Made by a program: the position numbers and the translations under genes. This document shows, piece after piece, positions 1 to 8,545 of a stretch of DNA of 64,000 bases (its first letter is position 1; every line of letters starts with the position of its first letter). This DNA is from Candidatus Epilinea brevis. Lineage in GTDB: Bacteria; Chloroflexota; Anaerolineae; Epilineales; Epilineaceae. The notes below the pieces were generated by a model. That model ran no database searches. It saw nothing but the letters and a program-made list of their open reading frames with translations, and was not told the origin of the DNA. Location of the stretch: the NCBI GenBank assembly GCA_016710785.1, contig JADJUE010000001.1:62001-126000 (forward strand), in the 5' to 3' direction.

Positions 1-2376
1 GCCGGACGGCGTTGCCGGCTCGCGACTGGACGTGGCCGTCGCGCTGGGGGAGGTGCCCGTCGCCCTGATCGTCGCCGTGGGGCTGGCGCTGGGCGTGTAG
101 GTGGGCGCGCGGGTCTGGCCGGGGCGCGGGGTCGGGGTGATGGTAGGCGTGCGGGTAGCCGTCGGCGTGCGGGTGGCCGTTGCGCTGGCGGTCGCACCTA
201 CCGTTGCCGTGCTGCCGGCCTGAGGCGTCAGGGTCAGCGATGCTGTAGGCGTGGCGCCGGTCGACGGCGAGCCCAAGGGCGTCACGCTGGGGCTGGAGCC
301 GGGGCTGGGCGATCGGGTCGGCGTCGCCGAAGGGTTCGCGCTCGAAGTCGCGGACGGCTCGGGGCTCGGGGTGGACGAGGTTGTCGCCGTGCCGCCGGGC
401 GAGGCTGTCGACGTCGAGCTGGGCCCGGCAGTGGCCGTGGCGGTTGCCGTCGGGCTGCGACTCGCCGTCGGCGATGGGCCGGGGGTGCCGGTCGCGGTAG
501 CGGTGGGCGTCAGCATCGCGGTGACGGTAGCGGTCACAGTAGGCACAGGACTGACAGTGGGTGTCGCCGACGCCGTCTCCGTTGACGGAGCGGTCGGAGT
601 AGCCGTCCTTGTGGCGGTCGCCGGAGGCGACGGCGTGCCGGTCACGGCCCGGGTGGCGGTCGCCGTGGCGGTGGCGACAGCCGTCGCCGTCTCGGTAGGC
701 AGACCCGTCGCTGTGGCGCTAGGCGGAGGGATGCCGGATGGCGTCCGCGTCGGAGTCAGGGAGGACGTAGCGGTGGGCGACGCGGTAGAAGATGCCGTGG
801 CGGTAGCGGTCGCCGTCGCCGTAGCGGTACCGGTCGCGGTCCCCGTCACCGTGCGGGACGCTGTCGCCGTCATCGTGGCACTGGGAGCGGCCGTCGCCGT
901 CGGCCCGCCGCGCGGGGTAGCCGTGGCCGTCACGGTGGCCGTTGTGAAAGGCGTCGAGGTAGCGCCCGTGGCCGTGGGCAGCGCCGTGCGCGGCGGAGCC
1001 AAGGTCGCGGTCGGTGTGGGACTCGCGGTAGCGGGCGCCGGTGTCCGGCTGGGCGTCGGCGTGTAGGTCGCCGGCGTCGGCGTTTGGGAGCTGGTAGGGC
1101 TCAGCGTCGGCGTGCTGGTCCGCGTGGGCGAGGCCGTCGGCGTACGCGTCCGCGTCGGGGTGCGGGTCGCGGACGGGGTCACACTCGGCGTGCGCGTGGT
1201 CGTCGGCGTGGGTCGGGCGGGGTCCCAGTTGAACCAGACCGTGGACGGCTGGACCACGTTGGCCAGAAAGGCGTCCGGGTCGCCATCGGCATCCAGGTCG
1301 TCGAGCGCCAGGTGGCGACTGAACTCAGATCCCATGCGCTGCCCGCTGTCGCTCAGGAGGCCGAGGCCGTTGTTCAACCAGACCAAGGCGGGTGCGTTCC
1401 ATTCGGCCATGAACAGGTCAACGTCGGCGTCGCGGTCGACGTCCCTCAGCACCAGTGCTGTGACGGGGCCGATGCTTCCGCTCTGCCCTGAGTCCACAAA
1501 GGTGCCGAGCCCGTTGTTGCGCCAGACCGAGATCCGGCCATCATGGGCCATCACCAGATCCGGGTCGATGTCGCCGTCCAGGTCCGCCAGGCCCGCGGCA
1601 GCGGCCGCGGGCGCCGCCAGCCGCTGGCCACTGTCGACGAAGGCCGCCCGCCCTGAATTCAGCCACACCCGATGCGGCTGGTCCGCCGCGGCCTCGACCA
1701 GATCCAGGTCGCGGTCGCCGTCCACGTCGCCCAGGATCAAGGCCGCGCTCACCGCGTTTCCCAGCCGCTGGGCGCTGTCGACGAAGCTTCCGCGCCCTGC
1801 ATTGCGCCAGACCGCTACGCCCAGGCTGTCATCACCCAGCACCAGGTCCAGGTCGCCGTCGGCGTCCAGATCCCCCAAGGCCAGGGCGTTCGTGGCCATG
1901 GGCGGGAGCGTCTGGATGCCAAGGCTGAAGTTGCCTCGTCCATCGTTCCACCAGAAGCGGCTGGGCTCCCCGTAGTTGCCCTCCACCGCATCCAGGTCGC
2001 CATCGCGGTCGAGGTCGCCCAGGGCCACCGCCGTCGTGTTGGCGACGCCCAGCAGCTGGCCGCTGTCACGAAAGAAGCCCTGGCCGTTGTTCAGCCAAAC
2101 GCGGTTGAAGTAGCCGGCACCGTTGCCGACGAAGGCATCGCGGCTGCCGTTGCGGTCCAGATCTCCCAGGGCCACGGCCATCGCGGCGGCGCGCCCCAGG
2201 CGCTGGCCGCTATCGATGAACAGGCCGGCTCCGGCCAAGGTGCGCGCTGTCGCGGCGCCCCGGTCTGACGCCACCGGCGACAGGCAGGCCAAAGCGACCG
2301 CCACAACGACCGCGGTCGGCGCCACAAGGCGCCGGCCCCACACGCGGGGCTGGATGGAAGCGTTCAAGGAACCCAT
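1..2376 (-). CDS. Secreted FG-GAP/VCBS repeat protein with long Thr-rich tail (3' end outside window)
   Basis: The frame opens at the ATG at 2376 and is still open at base 1, so at least 792 codons are present and the C-terminus is missing. Residues about 15-45 form a signal-like hydrophobic stretch. Residues about 45-385 hold roughly seven repeats of about 40 residues, each with an acidic loop such as DLDADGDLDL and a WLNNG segment. These are typical FG-GAP/VCBS calcium-binding propeller blades. From about residue 386 to the edge the protein is almost only Thr, Ala, Pro and Ser with occasional Arg, Glu and Gly. The likely location is the cell surface or outside the cell, but the ligand cannot be read from the sequence. 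A promoter with a 17-bp spacer lies just upstream and overlaps the stop of the glycosyltransferase gene, so this gene may be expressed separately from it. Confidence 0.8.
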   Translation of the reverse strand, partial: MGSLNASIQPRVWGRRLVAPTAVVVAVALACLSPVASDRGAATARTLAGAGLFIDSGQRLGRAAAMAVALGDLDRNGSRDAFVGNGAGYFNRVWLNNGQGFFRDSGQLLGVANTTAVALGDLDRDGDLDAVEGNYGEPSRFWWNDGRGNFSLGIQTLPPMATNALALGDLDADGDLDLVLGDDSLGVAVWRNAGRGSFVDSAQRLGNAVSAALILGDVDGDRDLDLVEAAADQPHRVWLNSGRAAFVDSGQRLAAPAAAAAGLADLDGDIDPDLVMAHDGRISVWRNNGLGTFVDSGQSGSIGPVTALVLRDVDRDADVDLFMAEWNAPALVWLNNGLGLLSDSGQRMGSEFSRHLALDDLDADGDPDAFLANVVQPSTVWFNWDPARPTPTTTRTPSVTPSATRTPTRTRTPTASPTRTSTPTLSPTSSQTPTPATYTPTPSRTPAPATASPTPTATLAPPRTALPTATGATSTPFTTATVTATATPRGGPTATAAPSATMTATASRTVTGTATGTATATATATATASSTASPTATSSLTPTRTPSGIPPPSATATGLPTETATAVATATATATRAVTGTPSPPATATRTATPTAPSTETASATPTVSPVPTVTATVTAMLTPTATATGTPGPSPTASRSPTATATATAGPSSTSTASPGGTATTSSTPSPEPSATSSANPSATPTRSPSPGSSPSVTPLGSPSTGATPTASLTLTPQAGSTATVGATASATATRTPTATRTPTITPTPRPGQTRAPTYTPSASPTATIRATGTSPSATATSSREPATPSG

Positions 2377-2391
2377 GATCTTGCAGCTTGC

Positions 2392-2420
2392 AGTATAGGG
2401 GGCGTCCTCCGCCCGGTCAA
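2392..2420 (-). promoter_or_regulatory. Sigma70-type promoter of the VCBS gene
   Basis: On the minus strand TTGACC (2420-2415) and TATACT (2397-2392) are separated by exactly 17 bp. The expected transcription start is near 2385, giving a leader of only about 9 nt before the ATG at 2376. The -35 box overlaps the stop codon of the upstream glycosyltransferase gene. Confidence 0.65.
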
Positions 2421-3286
2421 CGGAGCTTCACCGGCCGCGCCGCGCCCGAACACCAGGCCAGCTTGGTAAGATAGACGGCCGGCAGGGTCCGCCAGTGACG
2501 GCGACCGGGGCCGCCTGGCCCGAAGAGCCGCGCCGTGGCCACCAGAGCGATCCCCGGTGACAACAACCGGACGAGCGCGGGATGGGCCAGCCATGCGGGC
2601 GCTGACAGCACGCCGCGATGCCGCCGGCGCACCCCGACCATCCAGCTTCCGCTCTGCCGCCAATGGGCCCAGACCGCGCGCCAATCCCCACGCGATGGTC
2701 GATGCCAGACCCGGGCCGCCGGCTCGAAGAACGGCCGATGACCGGCGACCGCCAGCCGGATGGTCCAGTCCAGGTCCTCGCCACAGCGCAGGTCCGGGTC
2801 CATGAGCCCCGCCGCTTCAACCGCCCGCCGATGCACGCTGAGGTTGAGCGTCGGCAGGTAGGGACGCGGTCCAGCCGGCAGCGCGGCGTCGCTTTCGTGG
2901 AACATCGACAGGTTGTCGGCCAAGGTCCAATAACTGTCTGCATCATAGAGCACCGCGCCGCCCACTACCGTGGATCCCGCCGCCTGCCGCGCCATGTGGG
3001 CGGCCAGCCAGTCCGGCTCAGGTTCGCAGTCGGCGTCGGTGAAGGCCAGCACTTCTCCGACCGCAACGGCGATGCCCAGGTTGCGTGCCGCGCCCGGATA
3101 GCGCGGCCCGCCTGTGAGCAGCAGCCGCACGCCGTCCAGCCCCTCCAGACGCCCCGGCCCGTCCCGGCCCACCACGATGATCTCCGGCGCGATGGCCAGG
3201 CCCCGCTGGGCAAGAACCGCGCGCACGGTGCGGTCGACGGTAGGCGAATCGAGGTTGGGGATGATGACCGAGACGGTCGTGGGCAC
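2417..3286 (-). CDS. Family 2 glycosyltransferase
   Basis: A GT-A fold transferase of 289 residues, expected to move a sugar from a nucleotide donor onto a surface glycan or glycoprotein. The start is the GTG at 3286, preceded at 8 nt by AGGAAGG. It opens with the typical VSVIIPNLDS strand. The metal/nucleotide motif is FTDADCEPEPDW at about residues 70-81, and the acceptor-side motif GEDLDW follows near residue 149. The C-terminal part is hydrophobic and basic and may lie at the membrane. The reading frame stays open far upstream, but that part is antisense to the secreted protein on the other strand and is not coding. The VCBS gene follows 40 nt downstream in the same direction. Confidence 0.85.
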   Translation of the reverse strand: MPTTVSVIIPNLDSPTVDRTVRAVLAQRGLAIAPEIIVVGRDGPGRLEGLDGVRLLLTGGPRYPGAARNLGIAVAVGEVLAFTDADCEPEPDWLAAHMARQAAGSTVVGGAVLYDADSYWTLADNLSMFHESDAALPAGPRPYLPTLNLSVHRRAVEAAGLMDPDLRCGEDLDWTIRLAVAGHRPFFEPAARVWHRPSRGDWRAVWAHWRQSGSWMVGVRRRHRGVLSAPAWLAHPALVRLLSPGIALVATARLFGPGGPGRRHWRTLPAVYLTKLAWCSGAARPVKLR

Positions 3287-3397
3287 GCGGCGGGCCTTCC
3301 TGCTTGAGCCGGCGAAGGGCGATCTGCCAGAAGATAGCAGACGATCCAGGTCGATCACGCGTAACGATGGCCACCGCCGGCGCGTCCTTGTCCCTGC

Positions 3398-6157
3398 ATG
3401 GACGAAGCTACCCTCGGTCCTCCGCGCCTGCCGTTCGCCCTTGGCGGCGCTGAGAGCCTCAACCCCGAAACGCCTCTGCCGCTCTCGGCCGAGGCGGGCG
3501 CCTCCGATCGCCGGCTGGCGAAGCAATGCAGCCGTCCGCGCCTGCCTCGCGAACTCCTGGGGGCGGCGCTGCTCCTGGGGCTCACCGCCCTGCTGGCCCT
3601 GGTTCAGGGCGGCTTGGAGGATGGCGCTCCGCGCATCCGCTCGGCCCACGCGCAGGCCTGCCCGCCCTACTGCCCCACACCGGTGATCACCCCGGCCTGG
3701 CACATGCATATGTGTGACGAGAGCTACCAGGAGCAGTTGGACGACAACCACTGCATGCGCGGCCCCGGGGTCACTGAGTTCCCGGCCGGCACCACCAAGG
3801 TCTACATCATCTACTGCCACCAGCAGACCGACACCGTGGTGATCCAGATCAAGGATTCCGGCGGTGGCCTGCAATGGGTGAACCATCCGGACGGCGTCAC
3901 CTACGGCGGAAGCGGCTGCGAGACAATGGTCTTCGCCCCACGCAACGGCATTCCTGCCGGCGGCAGCCCTTTCCGCACCTCGACGTCCTGGCCGGAAGGC
4001 CCCTTCACCGGGGTGGGCACGGGCATCGAGTGGTATACCGGTGGCTTCGTCGCCTGGGATCAAGACGTCTATTACGGTGTCAACGCCGAAGGCTGGCTCA
4101 GCGGCCGGGATCCAGGGGCCAACGAGAACCCGACGGTGCTGGAGACGATCACCGTGCGCGTGACCTCGACGAGCGACCCCGTCGGCTTCGATTGGCAGCT
4201 CAAAGAGGAAAGGGCCGGCTTCTCCACCTTTCGCGCGGAACGACCCATTCGCTTCACTGATCGCGCTTCCAACCCGGCGCAGGGACTGCTCAAGGTCAGC
4301 ACCCGGGATATCCTGACCGTGAGCTACTGCCCGCGGGATTGCCAGAAGCCCTATCTGGACACCGCCGTCTGGTACCAGCTGAGCGCCACCATCACCCCCA
4401 CGCCCCTGCCCACCTGGGCCGGACCGGCACCGACAGCCACCAGCACACCTCGGCCCGGCGTGCCGTTGAGCTATGTCAGCCTCAGACCCGCCCCGGCGGA
4501 CGTCGGTTACGCCCCCCAGATCTCTACGAACAAGGACCGCCCCAACCACCTGGGCTACCCCACCTTGTACAGCGGCATGTGGACGCGAGGCACCAACCGC
4601 CATTACGGTCTCGTGCAGTTCGACCTGAGCAGCCTGCCGGCCGGAGCCCAGATCCTGGAAGGTCGACTGGAGCTGGTGGGCCGCGAGAGCCGCTTCACCC
4701 AGCCCGGCAGCTGGGCCGTCAAGCTGCTGGGTCCGGGCATCGACCCGACCTGGCGGCAGGCCACCTTCGATCAGATCGACAGCGCTTCCGTATTGGCCCA
4801 GGTCGGCTCCACCCTGAGCGACGGCGAGCTGGCCGTGGGGCGGCGCAACGCCTTGGGGCTCTCGGGCGAGCTGGTGGGCCTGCTCAACAGCCGCCTGGCG
4901 GGCACCAGGCGCGCCAGCTTCCGCATCGACGGCCCCGTCGGCGAAGAGCAGAATCTCTTCGCCTGGGAAAGCGGCGTGGATGTCTACAACCGTGCGACGA
5001 CGCCGCCGGATCCTGCCCTGGGCCCCGTGCTGCTGCTGGCCTACACCGTCCCGCCCGAGGCTAGCCCCACGCCTCCGCCCCCCGCCACCGCCGGGATCAC
5101 GCCGCCCGGCTCTTCAACGCCGGTATCGACCGGGACTGTGGCCACGCCTCTGCCGGCCACGCCGTCCCGCACCCCGACGACCTTTTTCGCCCAGACCGCA
5201 TCGCCGTCGCCGCCATCGACGACCCCAACGCCGCCGGTCAGTCCGAGCGCCACCACCATGCCGAGCCCCACCGTACTCGCCAGCCCGACCGCCACCGGTC
5301 CGGCCAACCAGCGCCAGGTCTGCGTGGTGGCCTTTCAGGATCAAGACGGCGACGGTCTGCGCGGCATTGACGAACGCTTTCTCGCCGGCGTCATCTTGCG
5401 GCTGACCCACCTGCCCAGCGGCGTCTTCGACACCTGGACCACCGACGGGGCCAACGACCCCGACCATTGCTGGAGCGCCTTGATCGACGGCGCTTACCGC
5501 CTGGAAGCGCAGAGTCTCCCGCCCGGCCTGGTTGCCAGTGGCCAGCGCGAGCGGCTCTTCGCCGTGCCCTTCCCCGGCCAACCGGCTTTGTATGCCTTCG
5601 GTGCCCGCCCGCCCGCCACCGCGACACCGACGCCGCCCTCCACTCCCAAACCTTCCGCGACCCTCTGGCCATCGCCCAGCCCCAGCCCCACGGATACCCC
5701 ACCGCCCACCGTGACCGGACCCAGCGGTCAGATCTGCGCCGCGGTCTTCGAGGACCGCAACGGCGATGGTCGGCAGAACGGCGAACCCTACCTGGCGGGA
5801 CAGGTCCTGGAGGTCCTCGCCAACGCCGACCGGTCGGTCCTGCGCCGCTTGCGCAGCCGCTCGGACGGCCCGGTCTGCGTGGCGCTGCCGGTGGGCGTCT
5901 TCCTGGTGCGCGCTGAAGCGGTGCCCGGAGCGGTGGCGACGACGCCGCAGGAGTTGCTGGTGGGCCTGCTCAGCGACGGCTCCCGGCGCGAAGCGGCTTT
6001 CGGCTGGCAATGGCCGGAGCGGGCCGGGCGGATCTGGCTGCCGATGAGCCTGACGTCGCGCCTGCGCCCACCAGCCGCTCGGCTTGCAGAGCGCGCAGGG
6101 CCCATGCCATCTCCGCTGCGGCAGCTTGGATCGGCCCAAGCGTGCGACTATGATTAA
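3398..6157 (+). CDS. Secreted DNRLRE and SdrD B-like multidomain surface protein
   Basis: The protein has 919 residues. A hydrophobic segment at about residues 53-68, followed by an AHAQA site near 85, looks like a signal peptide with an unusually long N-terminal region, so the true start may be later; no clear ribosome binding site precedes the ATG. Residues about 87-330 form a Cys-containing domain I do not recognise. Residues about 358-551 match the DNRLRE (disaggregatase-related) style: YGLVQFDLSSLP, a regular beta-rich segment, and a closing LLLAYT. Two Pro/Ser/Thr linkers then alternate with two SdrD B-like domains that begin near residues 640 (FQDQDGDGLRG) and 778 (FEDRNGDGRQNG). The segment RIWLPMSLT lies about 40 residues before the end. 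It is divergent from the glycosyltransferase. Confidence 0.75.
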   Translation: MDEATLGPPRLPFALGGAESLNPETPLPLSAEAGASDRRLAKQCSRPRLPRELLGAALLLGLTALLALVQGGLEDGAPRIRSAHAQACPPYCPTPVITPAWHMHMCDESYQEQLDDNHCMRGPGVTEFPAGTTKVYIIYCHQQTDTVVIQIKDSGGGLQWVNHPDGVTYGGSGCETMVFAPRNGIPAGGSPFRTSTSWPEGPFTGVGTGIEWYTGGFVAWDQDVYYGVNAEGWLSGRDPGANENPTVLETITVRVTSTSDPVGFDWQLKEERAGFSTFRAERPIRFTDRASNPAQGLLKVSTRDILTVSYCPRDCQKPYLDTAVWYQLSATITPTPLPTWAGPAPTATSTPRPGVPLSYVSLRPAPADVGYAPQISTNKDRPNHLGYPTLYSGMWTRGTNRHYGLVQFDLSSLPAGAQILEGRLELVGRESRFTQPGSWAVKLLGPGIDPTWRQATFDQIDSASVLAQVGSTLSDGELAVGRRNALGLSGELVGLLNSRLAGTRRASFRIDGPVGEEQNLFAWESGVDVYNRATTPPDPALGPVLLLAYTVPPEASPTPPPPATAGITPPGSSTPVSTGTVATPLPATPSRTPTTFFAQTASPSPPSTTPTPPVSPSATTMPSPTVLASPTATGPANQRQVCVVAFQDQDGDGLRGIDERFLAGVILRLTHLPSGVFDTWTTDGANDPDHCWSALIDGAYRLEAQSLPPGLVASGQRERLFAVPFPGQPALYAFGARPPATATPTPPSTPKPSATLWPSPSPSPTDTPPPTVTGPSGQICAAVFEDRNGDGRQNGEPYLAGQVLEVLANADRSVLRRLRSRSDGPVCVALPVGVFLVRAEAVPGAVATTPQELLVGLLSDGSRREAAFGWQWPERAGRIWLPMSLTSRLRPPAARLAERAGPMPSPLRQLGSAQACDYD
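6029..6055 (+). other. YLP-type motif RIWLPMSLT
   Basis: Encodes RIWLPMSLT after the second SdrD B-like domain, close to the C-terminus. It is one of five similar nonapeptides found in secreted proteins of this window. Confidence 0.5.
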
Positions 6158-6413
6158 CGCTTGATCTTCGACGAACCCGGAAGATCTCTGCCCGAGGCGT
6201 GGGGAGCCGGCGGATCATCGCATCCGCGGTGATCCACCTGAGCCGTTCAGGAAGGCCTCAGACTCTGCTCAAGCGGCGCTCAGTCCGCAAGGCGATGATG
6301 AGTGGGGCCGCGCGTCAAGCGCCGGCCGTCCCCGAACCGGCCCAATCCGGAAGCGTCCAGCCCGTAGTGGACGTGATCCGTTCAACAGACACCTGTCAGG
6401 AGGAAGTGATCGC

Positions 6414-7058
6414 ATGTTGTATCGTGGCATCGGCAAGACAGCCCTGATCGCGCTGCTGGGCGCCGCTCTCGCGCCCTATGGCGCCGGAGCGCAGGGCAGC
6501 CCCGTCAAAGACCTGCGCCTTCTGGACGCCGGTGGCCAGCCCATGGCGTTGATCCCGATCGAGGCCGGCGACGACTATTACCGTGTGCCGGAAGGCACTC
6601 CGTCGATCACAGCGGCCTTTGAGTTTGCCGGCACGCAGGCCACCGACGTCAAGATCAAAGTTTTGGGCACCGAAGGCGTAGGGCTGTTCGAGGAGAGCAA
6701 GAGCGTGGACGCCCCCGGCACCTATGAGTTCGTCTACGACGCCAAGGACCGACCGCTGGAGAAGGGTGAATACGTCGTCAACCTCTATCTGGGCAAGGAG
6801 TCCTACCTGGCGGACAGCGTCCAGCTTTTTGTGGGTGACGCCGAGCCCCAGCAATCCGTGGCCTCGCAACAGGAAACAGCCCCGGCGAACCCCGCCGAGA
6901 GCCCTGAACCTTCGGCACCGATCGACGCGGCCCCCAGTGAGGATCCCGCCGGCGGCGCTACAGGCAACTCGTCGCTCCTCATCCTGGCCGGGGCCGGCAT
7001 CTTGGCCCTCCTGGGCATCGTGCTCTGGGCCGGCCGCTCCGCCATGCGCCGCGGCTGA
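6414..7058 (+). CDS. Secreted protein with C-terminal membrane anchor
   Basis: The protein has 214 residues, with CAGGAGG 10 nt before the ATG. Residues 1-26 form a signal peptide ending in GAGAQG. Residues about 27-140 look like one beta-sandwich domain (strand-rich, with GTYEFVYD and EYVVNLYLG), as in bacterial Ig-like folds. A Pro/Ala/Glu-rich linker follows. A single membrane helix (LLILAGAGILALLGIVLW) ends in the basic tail RSAMRRG. This layout predicts a type I surface protein anchored by its C-terminus. It is the first gene of a co-directional set with the next two; the gap to the next gene is 33 nt. The family was not recognised and the function is unknown. Confidence 0.75.
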   Translation: MLYRGIGKTALIALLGAALAPYGAGAQGSPVKDLRLLDAGGQPMALIPIEAGDDYYRVPEGTPSITAAFEFAGTQATDVKIKVLGTEGVGLFEESKSVDAPGTYEFVYDAKDRPLEKGEYVVNLYLGKESYLADSVQLFVGDAEPQQSVASQQETAPANPAESPEPSAPIDAAPSEDPAGGATGNSSLLILAGAGILALLGIVLWAGRSAMRRG

Positions 7059-7091
7059 TCCGCAGCCCCGCCACCTCAGGAGACGCAGACC

Positions 7092-8318
7092 GTGGTCATT
7101 CGTTCCATGCGTTCCATCGCCTTGGCCCTGGCCCTCGCCCTGGCCGGCCTGGGCTCAGCGGCGGCCCAAGGCCGACTGATCGAGGGCTTCGCCCTCAGCC
7201 CCACCGACCAGGTGAAGGACGCCATCGCTGAGAGCACGCTGGCGCGCTTCCCCGCCAGCGCGCAGACCCTCTACGCCCTGGTCACCTACAAGGGCGCCCG
7301 CAACCAGACGGTAGGCGTGGTCGTGACGGCGCCCGGCAACATCCATGTGTATGAGCAGTCCTTCAAGCTGCAAGGCGACGGCACCAAGGCCTATGCCATC
7401 AGCGGCGAAGCCATGTATGAGACCATCGTGGCCGACCTGAAGGAACTGGCCGACGGGGCCCGCGAAAACGCCGAGAAGGTGGCCTCGCAGGATCGCGGGC
7501 AGAAGGACTACGCCGGCCTGGTCGCCGGGAGCGCCGGTGGCATCCTGTCGGCTGCCCGGCTCCTGAACAGCTGGAAGCTGGGCGACAAGGCCAAGGCCGG
7601 GGCGGAAGATCTGAGCCCCAGGGCCGAGGCCCTGCAGAAGGTAGCCACCCAGACCGTGGGGCTCACCGCCGCCGACAAGGACAAGTACAAGGGCCTGGCC
7701 GAGGACATGCTGGCAGAGGTCGACCTGATCGACGAGATCGTTGCCGCCTTGGACGCTGCCGCCAGCGACGCCGCGGGCCTGACCATTGCGCCTACCGACG
7801 CCGACCTGGGCACGGGCTACGCGGTCAAGGTGGAGGTGGAAGGCAGCCCCGCCAAGACCTTGGAGTTCTGGGTCACCGACAAGACCCTGCCCACCCCGAC
7901 CACCACCGAGCCGGCGCCACCCACGCGCAGACCTGAGGATCAGGCAACGCCGAACGGCACGCCGAAGGTGACCCAACCCGCCCCCGGTGCGCCGGGTTCG
8001 CGCCCCGCGGTGCAGGTGGGCACGACCCCGCGCGCCACGAGCGCCACCGCCGTCGCGATCGGCGCCACCGCCCAGGCCAGCCGCGAGCCGGAGCGGGCCG
8101 CGACCAACGCGGCCAAGATCGAGGAAACCGCCGTTCCTTACGACACCCAGGCCGCGTTGCAGGCCGGCCCTACCTGGACGCCGGTCGGCGGCAGCGCAGC
8201 GGGCGGCTCGGATGAGAAGCCCGGCGGCACCAAGGCGCCGTCCTCCAACATCGCCGTCTTCGGCCTGGGCATCCTGGCCCTGGTAGGCCTGGTATGGTGG
8301 CTTCGCAAGCGCATGTGA
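7092..8318 (+). CDS. Secreted protein with helical domain, Thr/Pro linker and C-terminal anchor
   Basis: The protein has 408 residues starting at GTG 7092 (AGGAG 9 nt upstream); an ATG five codons later is the alternative. Residues 1-26 are a signal peptide ending in SAAAQG. Residues about 27-90 are beta-rich. Residues about 100-235 are Ala/Lys/Glu-rich and helical. A Thr/Pro/Ala linker covers about 265-375. The last 25 residues are a membrane helix (IAVFGLGILALVGLVWW) plus the basic end LRKRM. The overall plan repeats that of the preceding gene. It sits between two other secreted proteins, so a shared cell-surface assembly is plausible but not shown. No enzymatic motif was seen. Confidence 0.75.
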   Translation: MVIRSMRSIALALALALAGLGSAAAQGRLIEGFALSPTDQVKDAIAESTLARFPASAQTLYALVTYKGARNQTVGVVVTAPGNIHVYEQSFKLQGDGTKAYAISGEAMYETIVADLKELADGARENAEKVASQDRGQKDYAGLVAGSAGGILSAARLLNSWKLGDKAKAGAEDLSPRAEALQKVATQTVGLTAADKDKYKGLAEDMLAEVDLIDEIVAALDAAASDAAGLTIAPTDADLGTGYAVKVEVEGSPAKTLEFWVTDKTLPTPTTTEPAPPTRRPEDQATPNGTPKVTQPAPGAPGSRPAVQVGTTPRATSATAVAIGATAQASREPERAATNAAKIEETAVPYDTQAALQAGPTWTPVGGSAAGGSDEKPGGTKAPSSNIAVFGLGILALVGLVWWLRKRM

Positions 8319-8369
8319 CCGTACCCGGCGGAGCCGCGACGGCCCACTCGAGGGATGTCGCGGCTTTAG

Positions 8370-8394
8370 GACCGCCGTGGAGTCCACGGCGGTC
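8370..8394 (+). terminator. Hairpin after the two anchored proteins
   Basis: Two perfect 11-bp arms (GACCGCCGTGG at 8370-8380 and its complement at 8384-8394) flank a 3-nt loop. There is no T-run, so termination is only suggested. It may lower read-through into the gene at 8546. Confidence 0.4.
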
Positions 8395-8545
8395 GGCCGT
8401 TCCCCGATAACGCAGCGCCAGGCCGATCGCGCCATCCCCGCGCGGTCTAGGCCGCCAGTTCGACGCTCATCCTGGTCCCGGACGGCAGGCGCCGTCCCCC
8501 CTTCGCCTCGTTCCCCATTCGAGGCGGCCCCCCATGGAGGTTGCA

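Noticed and set aside
251..1066. Plus-strand open frame rich in Val-Ala-Val repeats
   Set aside because: It is the antisense image of the Thr/Ala-rich tail of the VCBS gene; ACG and GCG codons read as CGT/CGC complements give Val/Ala. It has no domain and no ribosome binding site.
3287..4603. Long N-terminal extension of the GT2 frame on the minus strand
   Set aside because: This part is antisense to the signal peptide and first domain of the gene at 3398, is Arg/Gly-rich with no family pattern, and the GTG at 3286 has a good ribosome binding site.
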